Below, one piece after another: positions 35,703-51,508 of a DNA stretch of 64,000 nt. Position 1 is the stretch's first letter; every line of letters begins with the position of its first letter. The DNA comes from Heterodera schachtii. Its lineage: Eukaryota; Nematoda; Chromadorea; Rhabditida; Heteroderidae. The notes below the pieces were generated by a model that saw only the letters and a list, made by a program, of their open reading frames with translations, had not been told where the DNA came from and ran no database searches. The position numbers and the translations under genes were made by a program. Location: assembly GCA_023374025.1 (NCBI GenBank), contig SIJG01000001.1, forward strand, positions 2,727,787 through 2,791,786, given 5' to 3'.

Positions 35703-35907
35703 GAAAAGTAGCTTAACAACAGCCCAAAAAACATGTTTTTCGGTATGGAATGAGTACAAGAGTACACTCGAAAGAACCCATGAGAGTAACCTTGTTACAG
35801 GAGCATAAAATTCGAAATGTATGGATGGTATCCTCATGGGCATCTTGCCAATGAGGGTATTATTGGTACAAGAAGCCTACCAATTCTTTGTCCCTGTATG
35901 TTAAAAG

Positions 35908-36407
35908 CAGGGCTTCGATCGAAAATTTTTCAAAATAAGAACATCAAGGCCAAAAAATAAGATTTAAGGGTCAAAAATAAGAACATTTCGCAAAATTGCT
36001 CAAATCGCTTGTGTAACAATTTAATCAATTAAAATAGTATCAAATATTTTATTTTTCACCTCCCATGATCATTTTAACAATTTTGGTGAGGAAATGAGCA
36101 AATCATACATTTCGGGGCAAGTCAGGTGCTAAATTAAAAAAAAAAAAAATATAGCAAATAGCCAAAGTTAACAGCAATAAAGAAATTATAATGCCAAAAT
36201 TGAAAAATATTTTTCTTAAACAGTATGTCAATCCAAATTTATAAAGAAACTTTGATAGATTTTTCGGAGAAGCGACAAATCAGAACAAAATAAAAACAAT
36301 AGTCCTAAATCAGAACATTTCTTACAAATAAGAACATTTTTATTTTGTAAGATTTGGACCCTCCAAATCAGAACATTTCTTATAAATAAGAACAAACCGA
36401 AGCCCTG
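35908..36407. mobile_element. 500-bp hAT-like MITE
   Basis: Ends CAGGGCTTCG and the complement, with target duplication GTTAAAAG at 35900-35907 and 36408-36415, exact. The arms are microrepeats of AAATAAGAACATTT and AAATCAGAACATTT. Confidence 0.9.
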
Positions 36408-37529
36408 GTTAAAAGTATCACCCAAACTAGACAAGTACCAATTTTCTTGTATTTTGCAAGTAGATAGAGAACGTTAAGGGCTATCGAATGATACCAAGAA
36501 TGTTTCATTTGGTCGACTTTACAAAAGTTTTGACGTTTTTTCTGTTGAAAAACAGTACGAGTTGGGGCAGTAAAACACGGGAACCCATTTGGTAATTGAT
36601 TTCGTTTTCCCATTCCCGTTCCGGAAAAATTTTTTTACCGGACTAATTTTCATTATAAAGTTCATTCAAATTTATGAAACCCTGGCTTTGCCTATCGGCC
36701 TGGAACTGCTGGACCAGTCTACACCTTATTAACTCTAAAAAATTGACTCAATGTGATTTGACAAAACCTGTTAAGAAAACTTAAAATTTTCCAGGCCATG
36801 CCTATTGAGAGTGCCGGACCCCCCTGTCCCCAAAAATTTTTTTTGAAAAACGCTCCGCTAAAAAAGTAATGTGAAAAGTAACACCAAATCTATGGGTTGA
36901 TCCCATTAATAATTTTGACCGCCAACCTCTCTCCAGCCCTCAGACCCCTTTGAAAAATATTTATAGACCCACCAACCCCTTTTCATATATTCCAACAGCC
37001 ACCGACCTCTCAAAAAATCTTTTTGACCCATCATCCTCTTTTCAAATGTTCTGCGAACCCCTCCTTTTTTTAATCGTTTATAATTAGTTTTTGAAGATTT
37101 AATTCTGTTTACGACTTCACGGCAAAACGCTCATCAGCAATTTTAAAGACCCACGATTTGACATGATGTGGGTTTTGCCTTATGACAGTTTTGTATTTTA
37201 ATTTTTACAGCATTGGGATGATATTCCTGGGGAATACGGACATTCTCTTGTCCAAAAACATTTGGAAGCGCGGAGATGACGAGGAATACGATTGTCTTCA
37301 CGTAATAATTTCTCAAAAAACAAGTAATGGCATGAAAGTACCCATATCTCGCGGTCTAAGTTGTAGACTCACCCTTCAAAAGGCAAATCGGTGGAGAATT
37401 TTATGCTCTTTCCAATGGCCTTGCTAAAAGTTTCCAAAAAAAATTTCCTAACCCCCTAGGAATTTTTTTCTAAAATTTTCCCGATTTTCAGTGTATTTTA
37501 GGGTGTCCTGATCACTATGAAGGAGTGAT
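36408..37529. repeat. Dispersed repeat DNA
   Basis: About 36733-37085 recurs at 34085-34220. About 37390-37530 recurs at 2035-2175. No gene seen. Confidence 0.6.
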
Positions 37530-37537
37530 CTGATCAA

Positions 37538-38177
37538 TAGGGCCTGTAATTATATGCACATGCATATTTTTTTTCCTGGACTGTGGGAGGCCTGAAACGC
37601 ACGAAAAACATGTTTTTAGCTTGGTTTGAAGCTTCTAGACCGTATTTCTATATGCATATTTTGCATATTTGTGCATATTTCGCGATTTATGTGCATATTT
37701 GCATATTTTGGCATTTCGTGCATATTTTATGTGCATATTTGAGCATTTATTCAACAAATCTTCTATTAAAACGGCCCCCTCTATTAAAGCAGCCATTTGG
37801 ACCTCTAATGACCGAAAAATTTTCAAAAATATCATTTTTTGGGTATTTTCTAATAAAAATGTAACTTTTTTAAAACTAGAACTTTATTCCAAAATAGAAA
37901 GAAAATAGAAAATTCTTTATTTTTTCCTCAATTTTCTTCAAAATAAATGAATTTTACTTTTATTTTGTATTTTGATTCTAAAATGATTATTCAAACTATA
38001 GTTAGCTATTTTCTAGATGCATAAATTTAACAAATTTGAAGAAATTTGTAAATTTTGCCCTCAATTTGGAAAAATTTATGTGCATATTTTTCACTTTTTA
38101 TGTCATATTTTGCCATTTTTGGTGCATATTTCATGCGCATATTTTAAGATTTTATGTGCATATAATTACAGGCCCTA
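37538..38177. mobile_element. 640-bp hAT-like MITE
   Basis: Ends TAGGGCCTGTAATTATATGC and the complement, with target duplication CTGATCAA at 37530-37537 and 38178-38185, exact. The related repeat at about 2155-2180 is uninterrupted at this point and gives an empty-site comparison. The arms are microrepeats of GTGCATATTT. Confidence 0.93.
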
Positions 38178-38185
38178 CTGATCAA

Positions 38186-39057
38186 GTTGCTGTAAAAGAC
38201 TTTTTTGATCAGCATCAAAAGTTAGAACGGCAGGAATTTTTTCAGAATTTTTGGCCCACAAAATATTGACGTATTCATTGATAAAGTGATCCGTGTTAAA
38301 CGTATGACCACCCAAAATTAGGGGTGGTTGCACTTTGTCTGCTCGCATATCGGCCAAAGAGGATTAATTGACATATTTTTGGTACCAATCGAAAGCTTGA
38401 ATAAGCTATCGATTACGCATATGACATTGATCTTAGTAAGAAAAAATTACGGTTAAATTTATAAAAAATTTTGGTGTATTAAACATATGACCATGACTGT
38501 ATGTAATATTTAGAAAAGCCCCGAATTGTAAATAAAAGTCCCAACTTTTCTTCGCAAACACAAAAAAAGAATGTTTTTCCACTATTTAGAGCATGGAGAA
38601 TCCAGGACAAAAACATGTATTTAAATCCGTTCCCTGATTATTAATTATTTTTATATAACTTTAATTTACCGTTTTAAAAATATCAACAAAGATAAATTAA
38701 AAGAAATTCTTTGATTAGATATGGGGAAAAAATTTGCTTCATGTGTCAAAATCGACCCTCATAATTTATTAATTATCCATTTTTTCATCCATTTCTTCTG
38801 GCTATACAGCTAATTAATGTAAAATTGTTGGCAAATTTGTCGTCATCGTCGTAGTCATGTTTGTCCTTTTGCTGCTGTTTTCCGATTGCTGTTGGCTCAA
38901 CCCATCTGTTGTTATTGTTGCCCCTATTAAATTATATACATTTCTTTCTTTTTCATTGTCTAAATTTCTTAACGGTTTAGCTTTTCTCATGATATGGTAA
39001 TGGAAATGCCATCTTTTCTCTGAGGTGGGATACGGTAAAGGAGCTACAAAAACGGGA
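38186..39057. repeat. Mariner-like terminus and repeat fragments
   Basis: A Tc1/mariner-like end lies at about 38468-38501 (reading minus TACAGTCATGG). At about 38515-38630 there is a partial copy of the arm of the 39667-40301 element. No gene seen. Confidence 0.5.
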
Positions 39058-39223
39058 ACGGGTCGTTTCGGCGCCGCCGTTTCGTCGCCAGGGTGTTTCG
39101 GCGCCAGGGTCGTTTCGGCGCCAAAAATTTCCGATTTTTAAGGCCCTGTAACTTTTGAAGCAGACGAATTAAAGTTTACAAAACCCAAAATACATAAAAT
39201 TATTAGATCGAAAGGATCCGAAC

Positions 39224-40654
39224 CAGGGCTGCACGCAATTACGGATTGCGGATTACGGAAATTACGGGGTTTTTGGAGTTACGGATTACGGGTTATGGAT
39301 TTTTGGGATTTTTCCGTAATTTTGATCCGTAATTTGACTTTTGGATTATTTTTCGAGACGATTTCTTGTAAGATATTTTTATAAAAACAAATTTTTCCAT
39401 TTTCTATTTAAAGGGCTGGCTACCCGTATTTCGATTAATTTAGGCAGATTTATTTTTAAATTTGTTGTTTTTCTTAATAAAAACATTAAATTTCAAAAAA
39501 ATTTTCCCGGCGGCGTAGTCCCCTTTTGGCTAAAAACGGCTACAATTTCTGTTTTTGCTTTCCAGCGCTGAAATTTTTTAAATAACATTAAACAAATTTT
39601 GGCCAAAAAAAGTTCTTCGGATTCCCTCTCCCCGAAATTTTTTTTCTGGCTATTCATTCTTATCAATAGGGATCATTTTTTTATGTAAATACATGTTTTT
39701 TTCCTGGATTCTCCATGCTCTAATTAGTAGGAAAAACACTTTCTTTTTTGTGTTTGAGAACAAAAGTTGGGACTTTTATTTACATATTTTTACATATTTT
39801 CGGATTTTTCTACATATTACATATGTACATATTTTTATACATATTTTGGACTTTTTCACATTTTTTTGTACATGTTTTGCATTTTTTGAGAATTTTTAGG
39901 GAATTTTTTTATGAAATACCCCCAAAAATATCCAAAATTTCGCAATTTTTTTCAAAAATTTTGAGAATTTATAGAAATTTTTTGCGAAAAGTAAAAATTA
40001 TTTTTTTGACAATGTGCCCCAAAAAATAGTTTTTTTTCAAAAATGGGATATAAATAAATTAATTTTTAAATTATTAAAAGATAATTCTAAGCCTATTTAG
40101 GTCATTTTTATGGCAATTTGTGCCTATTTCAACCTTTAGAATGAATTTTTTTTCCAAAAAACAGCATTTAAAAAATTTTATTTACATATTTTAGTACATA
40201 TTTCTGGATTTTTGTACATATTTCATACATATTTCAGTGTTTTTTATACATATTTTATTTACATATTTCGCGATTTTTCTTACATAAATAAATGATCCCT
40301 ACTTATCAATGTTGAAATAACTATATCAGACTTTCAAAAATTTTCCAAAATGAACCCTAAATATTCAAAAAGAATGAATTTTTTCAGACACAAAATTATA
40401 TGTAATTTCTTTGTAAAATTAAATAAAAAAATAAAGAAAAGGCATACCGAAATCTGTTTTTAGATTTTTATTAATTCACTATTTAAAAAATTTTTCAAAA
40501 GTTTTGACAAAAAATTGATTTTTGAAAATTACGGATTACGGGAAATTACGGGGTTTTTGGACCCCCGTAATTACGGATTTCCGTAACTGAGAAAATCGCC
40601 GTAATTACGGATTACGGATTTCCGTAATTGCAAATCCTGTTGCGTGCAGCCCTG
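39224..40654. mobile_element. hAT-like MITE (middle level)
   Basis: Ends CAGGGCTGCACGCAA and the complement, with target duplication ATCCGAAC at 39216-39223 and 40655-40662, exact. The arms are microrepeats of ATTACGG and GGATTACGG. It is 1431 bp with the nested insertion and about 790 bp without it. Confidence 0.92.
39667..40301. mobile_element. 635-bp hAT-like MITE (innermost level)
   Basis: Ends TAGGGATCATTT and the complement, with target duplication CTTATCAA at 39659-39666 and 40302-40309, exact. The arms are microrepeats of TACATATTTT and are related in sequence to the 19182-19773 element. Confidence 0.92.
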
Positions 40655-41240
40655 ATCCGAACCTGACCACTGCCATCCCTTCAGAATCCACAGATACGGA
40701 TGGATTCTTAGGACTTAACGAACTCTTAAGATCATTCTGCTTATACATTCGTGGTCAGCGGCTTTAATAACCTCTAAAACAATTTTTGGAAAATTTTGGT
40801 GAAAATTTTTCCCACTCAAAAATCATGTGCTCCCCCTTTGGTCCTGAATTTCAAAATTATTTTTATTGAAAATAGGGAATCAAATAAAAAGCACAAAATT
40901 CTCCAGATTTTTCTTTATTTTTAGAGTTTTTTTGCAACATAATTGGTCCACATTGAAGTGTCAAATAGGCAGGAAATTAAAAACTCGTTTTGCAAAAAAA
41001 TATATATATTTTTGGAGGCTTCTAATTTAGAGGGGTGGGGTTCTAAACGAGTAAATACGGTAAACAAATGAATTTTTGTTAGATTTTCTTTTCTTTGTTT
41101 ATTGTTATTCTACATTTTGTTAAAATTTTTAATTTTTGAAATTTAAATCGCTCAAAAATTTCCCACTGATTCATGATTTTTTTGGCTTGGCGCCGAAACG
41201 GCGGCGCCGAAACGATACAGACTCACAAAAATACGGCATT

Positions 41241-44882
<3,642 letters not shown>

Positions 44883-47455
44883 TCACAGAATGGGAATGTC
44901 CACGCTGAGTGCCCTCGAGCGAATGGAATGGTGCGATTGTTCACTTAGTGTCCTTTGGCGGGATCCCTTTTTGGGCTGTACTTCGGCTACTGTTTCTGTG
45001 CGTTGGTTTTCCTGCCCATTGCCCTCGGGCACTTTTTGTCCGTTCGCCGTTGGCATTCCTTCGGGCAAAGGTTGGCCCACAGTTTCAGGAAGGAAAAAGA
45101 AGGAAATAAGCCATTGGATGGTCAGCAGAATGCCGAACAGCCAAAAGGGGAGGACGCCGTTGAGGGAACGAAGGAATTGCACGGAGGGGACGGACAAACT
45201 GCCGAGGCGAGCGATCACATTGCAAAGGGCACTTAAGCGGGGAGAGAATGTTGGCATCACCGCAAATGCCAAACAAAGTCCGACCCACCGGGACATGTTG
45301 CGGACGGGGGTGGGGAACAGCTCCATGGACAACAGGTGGATGATCTTCCAATTCGGGTCGATTGCCGCGGTGATGAAAAGGCCGAGGGCGGCGGTGAGCC
45401 AATGTTTGGACAGATTGAAGAAGAGCCAGCCAATGACCAGGGCCCAACACGCCAAGCAGGCCAAACCTGGACAGGGGGAGGGAAAAGCATTTGGCAAATG
45501 CCATTTTCTCAATGGCACCCAAACACTCACCAACAGAGACGAGCAGAATGGGACGACGTCCGATGCGATTGGACAAAAGGAAGGGCAAAAAGCCGAGCAC
45601 CAATTTGCCAAGGCCCATCATGGCGATGTTCAGGTAGCGCGAGCCGGGCAGCACTTCGGCGGAGAAGTAAAGGCCGAACGAAATGACGGCGGAGGAGCCG
45701 AAACAGAAGAGCAAAGTGAGCATTCGGACGCACACCGAACGGTGACGGAAGAGGTCCAAATAGGTGTAAATGCGCTGACGTTGATGATGCGCTGGTTGAG
45801 TGCCCTCCTCGGACTTTAAGGGAAAGGGAAAGGCTTAAAAAGGGCGGGGGAGGGGAGGAAAGAGTCGGGAAAATGAGGAATTTTAGCAAAATTATATAAG
45901 ATTGAGACGATCAATTCCCCACCACTTCCCAGAAAATTTTCAAAGTAGGAGTTTTTGAAAGCCGTTTCCCATCTATTGTAAGCCGAAATCCTGGTACCAT
46001 CCTGGAGGAGGGCTCGCCGTGGCGGAGTGTCAAAAACTCTTCCTCCAATGCTCACAATTAGCCAATTTCTGTGCCGTGCCATCTTCCCTGCCCCCGCCCA
46101 CCTCCTCCAACAGTGCGTCGTCAGTGTTTTCGTTCAACGAACAGTTGTTGAGGGGAGAAGAACTTCGCGTCATCGGCGCAGCGACGCCATTCACTCCAAA
46201 CGGTGCCATCGCCGTCTTTTTGCCGTCCTTTGTGGCCAAAAAGGAATTCACCTGCCAATTTTGATCCATTGAAATTCAAAAAATGTTTAAAATGTCATGA
46301 TAACTCCGGAAATTCCCTTTCAAAATTAAATCACCTTGAAAAGGTTCTGTTGGACCGAATGCGCTCTCCGATGGTTTCCCGACTGAATGAGCCAAGGGAT
46401 ACTTTCGAAGGCCAAATAATGCTGGAAATGGCACATTCACTAAGCCAAAATCAAAAAGTTACAATTATAATGAAGAGAAAAAGCGCCGCGACAGAAACCG
46501 CCAAATGGTAAAAGCGCCAATGGCGCACAGCGAACGCGAGCAGTGCCGTGCCGACCATTCCGAGGGGCCACCCGTTGAGAGAGACGGCCAACAGACGGGT
46601 GGAGGAATGGCGGAGGATTTCGATCAGCAGCACCATGTTGGTGACCATGTAAGCACCGCAGGCCAAGCCGAGCAAAGCGAACAACGAAAGTGCCAACGGA
46701 GGGGAGGAGGCGCCGAAGAGGGCGATCAGAGAGTTGGCCACACTGATCAGAGCCATGGAACCTTCGGGGGGAGGGTGGGGGTATAGAAAGAAATTGGGGG
46801 CATTTTTAAGAGACGAAACCATTGCCATCGAAATTCCACTTAATTTTCCCCGCCGTATGCTTACCGACAACCACCGGCTTTCTGCCGAAACAATCGGCCA
46901 CAAAACCGGCGACGAAAGCGCCAACGACCGCGCCGACCATCACGGCACTGGACATCCAAACAGTACGAACAGAAAAGTGACAATGTTCGCCCCACTCCAT
47001 CAGCAGAGAATGAAACTCAATCGACGGAGGGGAAGAAGACAAAGTGAAGGCAGAAGAAGAACCATTCGGAGAGGAACTGAGGAGGAAAGTGTCGCAAAAA
47101 GACTGAAAAATACGGCAAAATTTGACAAAAAAATTGGGGATTGGTCTGAAAATGGGCCAACCGAAGGATCGGGCCGAGATTAAATGCCATCATAAAAAAT
47201 GACCGAGGATGGCTCGAAGAAAGTGGTGGAAAGCATTGACGGGGCCACCGCCAAATAGCCGAGTTGGGTGAACAGAAACAGCAGGCATTGGTAGACGCCA
47301 AAGTCACTGCTGCTGCCATCTGACCACATTTCCGCTCGCTGTTCCTCCGCCGTCGCAACACAACCATTCGTAAGTACAACGGTGGCATTTGTTGTGCCGT
47401 CGTCCTCCGCCTCCGTCAGCTCAATGTCGCCACGGTTCCGGTGTTTCGGCACCAT
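44883..47455 (-). CDS. SLC22-type organic ion transporter (MFS)
   Basis: Predicted plasma-membrane facilitator of organic cations or anions; substrate unknown. Exons: 47455-47204, 47102-46865, 46761-46463, 46421-46335, 46251-46056, 45833-45531 and 45466-44883 (1959 nt, 652 residues, phases close). Visible are the loop between helices 1 and 2, with C-x-E-W-type content and Ser richness, the MFS motif G-x-x-A-D-C-F-G-R-K-P, a second one (N-R-I-G-R-R-P), the SLC22 signature E-L-F-P-T-P-V-R-N, and L-P-E-T-V-G-Q-P-L at the end of the last helix. The acceptor at 45833 was chosen because it is the one that keeps frame. A large Ser/Pro loop separates the two halves. Confidence 0.87.
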
Positions 47456-48485
47456 TTTTTCAATTCCTTAAAGTTTTTAGGGTGAAGAATGCATCGAATT
47501 TATTGTTAATAATTTGTAAAATTATAATTTAATTTGTCCTTTTGGGTGAAACGACCCTTTGGTCCGGCATTTCTATTCAAAATGCCAAAGAAAGTGAAAA
47601 ATGCACTCCAAAGCAAAACATATCGGAAAATGTGTCACTTTCTCAGTGGGGACGAGGGCGGCGACCCCTCCGCCGCCCTTTTCCCATTTATTTACGAAAG
47701 GCGCGGCCCATCCTCCGCAGAAGGGCATAAATCTGGGAAAGGAATGGGTGAGGGGGGAGGGGCACAGACATTGGGTCAATTGGGGGGGGGGGGCGAATCG
47801 TCCGACCGTTCGCGGCGGAACGCAACAAAAAGGAGGAACAGAACCATTATTCACCCGACTGACAAATGTTATTATTATTATTCGGTCGTTTTCCACATTT
47901 TCGTGGCGCGTAACTTCCACCTTTCGCTGTCCTCCGCCGATGGCCGTAAAAACGAACACAAAGAGAAGCGAAATCGAAACAAATGGAAGAAAAGTGCGAC
48001 CAACGAACGACAAACGGCCCAAACTCCGCTCACATCGCGCAAAGTTTAATCAGCTGCTGGAGACATTTCAAAGTGAAAAATGGGAAGAAAGTCTAAATTG
48101 TCCGCCAATAAAAATGCATTTACATTTTTTGGTTTTTTGTAACGCAAAATAAAAACAACAAAATTTAATAAGAGAGTCTTTAACAAAATGGTTTATATAC
48201 TACTAAAAAAACCCATCAAAATTCAATAAAATTACATAAATTGGTGGGAGAAAATTAATGAAATAAATGATTAGGGATGACAATTTTATATAAATTGCGA
48301 AATTATACTTAAAAAGTGTACAAAAATGCCGAAGCATGTTGTTCACCGGCAAAAAATGTTTTTCTTGCTTTCTGGAGCCCATAGAATTCAGCAAAAAAAT
48401 TACATGAAATTACCATCTCTAATGATGATAAAGGGAAATTTGAATAGCATCCAAACGAAAACCAAATCATTTTCATGTCTTTAAC
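47456..48485. other. Intergenic, one small MITE remnant
   Basis: No supported gene, although open frames exist on both strands at 47534-48152. At 48272-48421 an imperfect inverted pair (TAGGGATGACAATTTTATAT and a diverged partner) looks like a decayed 150-bp hAT-like MITE without an exact duplication. Confidence 0.45.
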
Positions 48486-51199
48486 TTAAAATGCATCTTT
48501 GTTAATTGACACGCCAACTGCGCGCTTTGTGGTCTTCTGACTGCGCATTTCCCTCTGCATTTTGGAGAAGCGAGATTTCTGAATACATTTAATCATTACC
48601 CTTTTTAATGGAAGTTTTCCCATTTTGCTGCTGACCTGCTTGTTCTTCGTCTCTCCTCTGAACTGTCCCTCAATTTCGGGCTTCGGACGGATAACGTAGT
48701 CGCAAGTGGACGGTCTCGGCACTCGCGCCCGTGGCATAAAGCCCACTTCGCCTGGTTGTTTCGTCTCCTCCTTTTGCTGTTTTTGTTGCTTTTGTGCAGC
48801 TGCAAAAATTCCCTCGTCGTTGTCCATGCTGGAGATAAAAGTGAAGGGGAGGACGGCACAGTTTGATTCTACCAGTTAGCTCAAAAATTCCCAAAAAAGA
48901 AACTGACGAAAGTCGGCGCTTTTTGGCCAGTGGCATTTGGGAGTAGTCGCGCTGCACTCTCTCCTCTTTGCTCAGTGAACGGAAGTCGCTGTCCAACTGG
49001 GATGGAAAATTTGAACAAAAATACAATTTTCATCTCTTCGCTCTCCAAATCACCTGAAAAATGGGTCGCGACCATTCGCGGATTAATTTTGCGGCGATAA
49101 GTTTGTTCTCCTTTGTCTCCTTGGGGTGTTTGAACAAATACATCACGGCACGGCCAAGCCCGGACTGTTTCAGAATGCTCTTAAAGGGACGAACAAATGA
49201 GGAAAAGTAAGGACCAAAACACTCCGTTTTGAATTACGAGTTTTGACAATAATTTATTGGTTTCTCAATATCATTTCAAATAAAATTTTATAAACTTCGC
49301 AAATCGAAACGGGGTATAGCCATTCGATAGTTTATGAATTGCAAAAAAAGCTTGTCAGATCCAGCAAGAAATTAAAGGGACAGTTTGGCATTACCTGCTC
49401 CAAATTGGGCCAATTTTCAAGAATTTTTAAAAGCGTGCATCTGAATAAAAGTAAAAACTGACAATGAGAAATGTTTTGTAAAGGCGGTAAACTCGCCTGA
49501 TCTCCAAAGCAGGCAATGACTTGTCGGGCAGTGGGGCAAGCCATTCGGAGAGGGCGCTAATCATCCCTAAATTTAGGTTTTTGCTTAGAATAAAGCAGTT
49601 AATGCCATGTTTTGCACCGTTGTCAAGCATCGCTTCGAATAAGTCAGTCTTCAACAAAGTGTTCTTCACGACTTGCAACATCTTTCGCTTCTTAACTGCC
49701 GGTCTCCTATCCATGTTCGACATTCGGTCTTCCTAAATTTTGACTAAGATTATGCGTTCGGCATTCGGTATATTTTAGTAACAACCATACCAAAACCCTG
49801 GATTATCTGGAGAAAACTTTTTTAAATGGAAAACCCCTACCGGTACTTTTCCGTTTTGAGGCCAAAGTTATTTTATTTATTTATTAGTTTTTTTTAATCA
49901 ACAGAGGGCGCGGAGAATTGCTAAAGCTACACAATGCCATAATTTGAGTTAATATCTCTTCGAATGGATCTGCAATTCTACTAGCTTGCTGTTGATTTAA
50001 AAAAAATCAACTTTGGCCTCAAAACGGAAAAGTACCCCCCTACCATTATAAAAAGGCATGTGGAAGGGGGGGGGGGGGGGGGGGGACCCAACGTCGGTGT
50101 TTTAAAGAATGCGCTGATTATACGCTGCAATAAAAAGAGCTCTTGTCACTTTTTGCTCACATTTGCTGCCTCATTCATCGCCTCCACCAATTCTCTGATT
50201 TGGTCGTCAGCGTCCGCCATTAGGTCAATGGAGCCGTCCTTTCTGCGACGACGGCGTCTTTCCTGCTTCTTCTTGGCCAACATCACGTCAAAGTCCCATG
50301 TGCGTCCGAGGCTATCCCTAAAAGGAGGACCATTAAACAATTCCTGAATTCCTTCCACTTTCATTCCGCTTACTGCTCCACATCCTCCTCAGCCGGTTCA
50401 ACTCTGATCAGTTTGGGCTCATCCTCGTCCTCAAATTCAGCCTTTTTGTCTTTGTCCTAAAGTGCAAATTGATATGAGCTAACGAAATTAAACAAACATT
50501 CCAACCTCTTCGTCCTCGCTCACTTCATTGTCACCAAAAATGTCCTGCATAAGCTGAGATACCTCTCCTTGCTTTGAAGTCTAGATTTTGTTTTTTTAGA
50601 ACATCGTAAAAATACTAAATTACCCCTTCAACGCCCTCCTCTTCGACTCCTTCCCCATGAACACCCTCCTCATCGTCTCCTTCTTTTTCAACTCCATCTC
50701 CACCTTTTTCGACTCCTTCCCCTTGAACACCCTCCTCATCGTCTCTTTCTTTTTCAACTCCATCTCCATCTTTTTCGACTCTTTCCCCTTGAACACCCTC
50801 CTCATCGTTTCCTTCTTTTTCAACTCCATCTCCATCTTTTTCGACTCCTTCCCCTTGAACACCCTCCTCATCGCCTCCTCCCTCTTTTTCAACTCCATCA
50901 CCATCTTTTTCGACTCCTTCCCCTTGAACGCCCTCCTCATCGCCTCCTCCCTCTTTTTCAACTCCATCACCATCTTCTTTTTCGGCTCCTTCGTCTCCAA
51001 CGTCCACCTCATCACTTCCTTTTTCGGCACCTTCGTCTCCAACGTCCTCCTCATCACTTCCTTTTTGGGCTCCTTCCTGTTCAACCCTCTTATCTTTTGA
51101 GGTTGGGTTGACCAATTTGCAAAGATCTTCATATTCATCGAGATCAGTGATTGGTGCCGATACCGACTGTTCAGTAATATTCTGCTGGGAGTCTTCCAT
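48486..51199 (-). CDS. IWS1: IWS1/Spn1 transcription elongation factor
   Basis: Nuclear partner of the elongation factor SPT6, acting on RNA polymerase II. Exons: 51199-50624, 50580-50506, 50456-50374, 50317-50161, 49732-49497, 49440-49395, 49179-49054, 48996-48908, 48828-48636 and 48578-48486 (1674 nt, 557 residues, phases close). The C-terminal half matches IWS1 closely: [42 protein letters not shown]. The N-terminus is acidic with five 22-23-residue tandem repeats (G-D-G-V-E-K-E). The first 35 residues are a copy of the NHP2 N-terminus. The intron after 49497 has a GC donor, and the next larger intron (50160-49733) contains a MITE. Confidence 0.94.
49842..50036. mobile_element. 195-bp MITE in an IWS1 intron
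   Basis: Ends GGTACTTTTCCGTTTTGAGG and the complement, with target duplication CCCCTACC at 49834-49841 and 50037-50044, exact. A relative of 52918-53397. A G run of about 18 bases follows at 50067-50084. Confidence 0.92.
50640..51080 (-). repeat. Coding tandem repeats in IWS1 exon 1
   Basis: Five units of 66-69 bp encode the acidic [17 protein letters not shown] pattern. They are preceded by two 42-bp units encoding G-S-D-E-x-D-V-G-D-E-G-A. All units stay in frame. Confidence 0.9.
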
Positions 51200-51508
51200 G
51201 ATCTATTATAAAAAATAAAAGTTAAAATATTGAATACTTTTCCAGTTGTGAGCACCCGAAAAATAAGGACAGATAATTTTTTCCACATTAGGTATGTTTG
51301 CTTTCTCTTATTATTCATGACGCCAAATAGCGTAAATGGCGTAATTTTTTGCGCGCTATTTCAAAATTACACTGGTAAATGCCTTTTTTGCATTGTTTAT
51401 TTTGATCAGCCATAACTCACTTGATCCAAAATCATTTAGATAAAAAAAAAGTAAAAATCAGATCAAAAGTTTGATTTTCTATTTTGCATTGGCTTAAATC
51501 ATTCCATC
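51200..51508. promoter_or_regulatory. Short bidirectional promoter, IWS1 / R3HDM4-like
   Basis: 309 bp separate the two divergent start codons. The first 120 bp or so on the IWS1 side match the NHP2 leader at 18279-18370, for example the shared word GAAAAATAAGGACA. In the IWS1 copy the NHP2 acceptor ATATTTTAG has become ATATTTTAA; another AG (TTATAATAG) is 3 bases before the ATG. Confidence 0.7.

Larger units (their letters stand above)
39058..41212. mobile_element. Outermost foldback of a three-level nest
   Basis: The outer arms pair around CGTTTCGGCGCCGCCGTTTC (left, about 39064) and its complement (right, about 41190-41212). The left arm repeats the GTTTCGGCGCC word three times. No target duplication found. 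It contains the 39224-40654 element, which contains the 39667-40301 element. It ends 29 bp from the stop of the CDKL gene. Confidence 0.65.

Noticed and set aside
47534..48152. Overlapping long frames on both strands
   Set aside because: Neither strand shows a recognisable domain or exon borders, and G runs keep the frames open.
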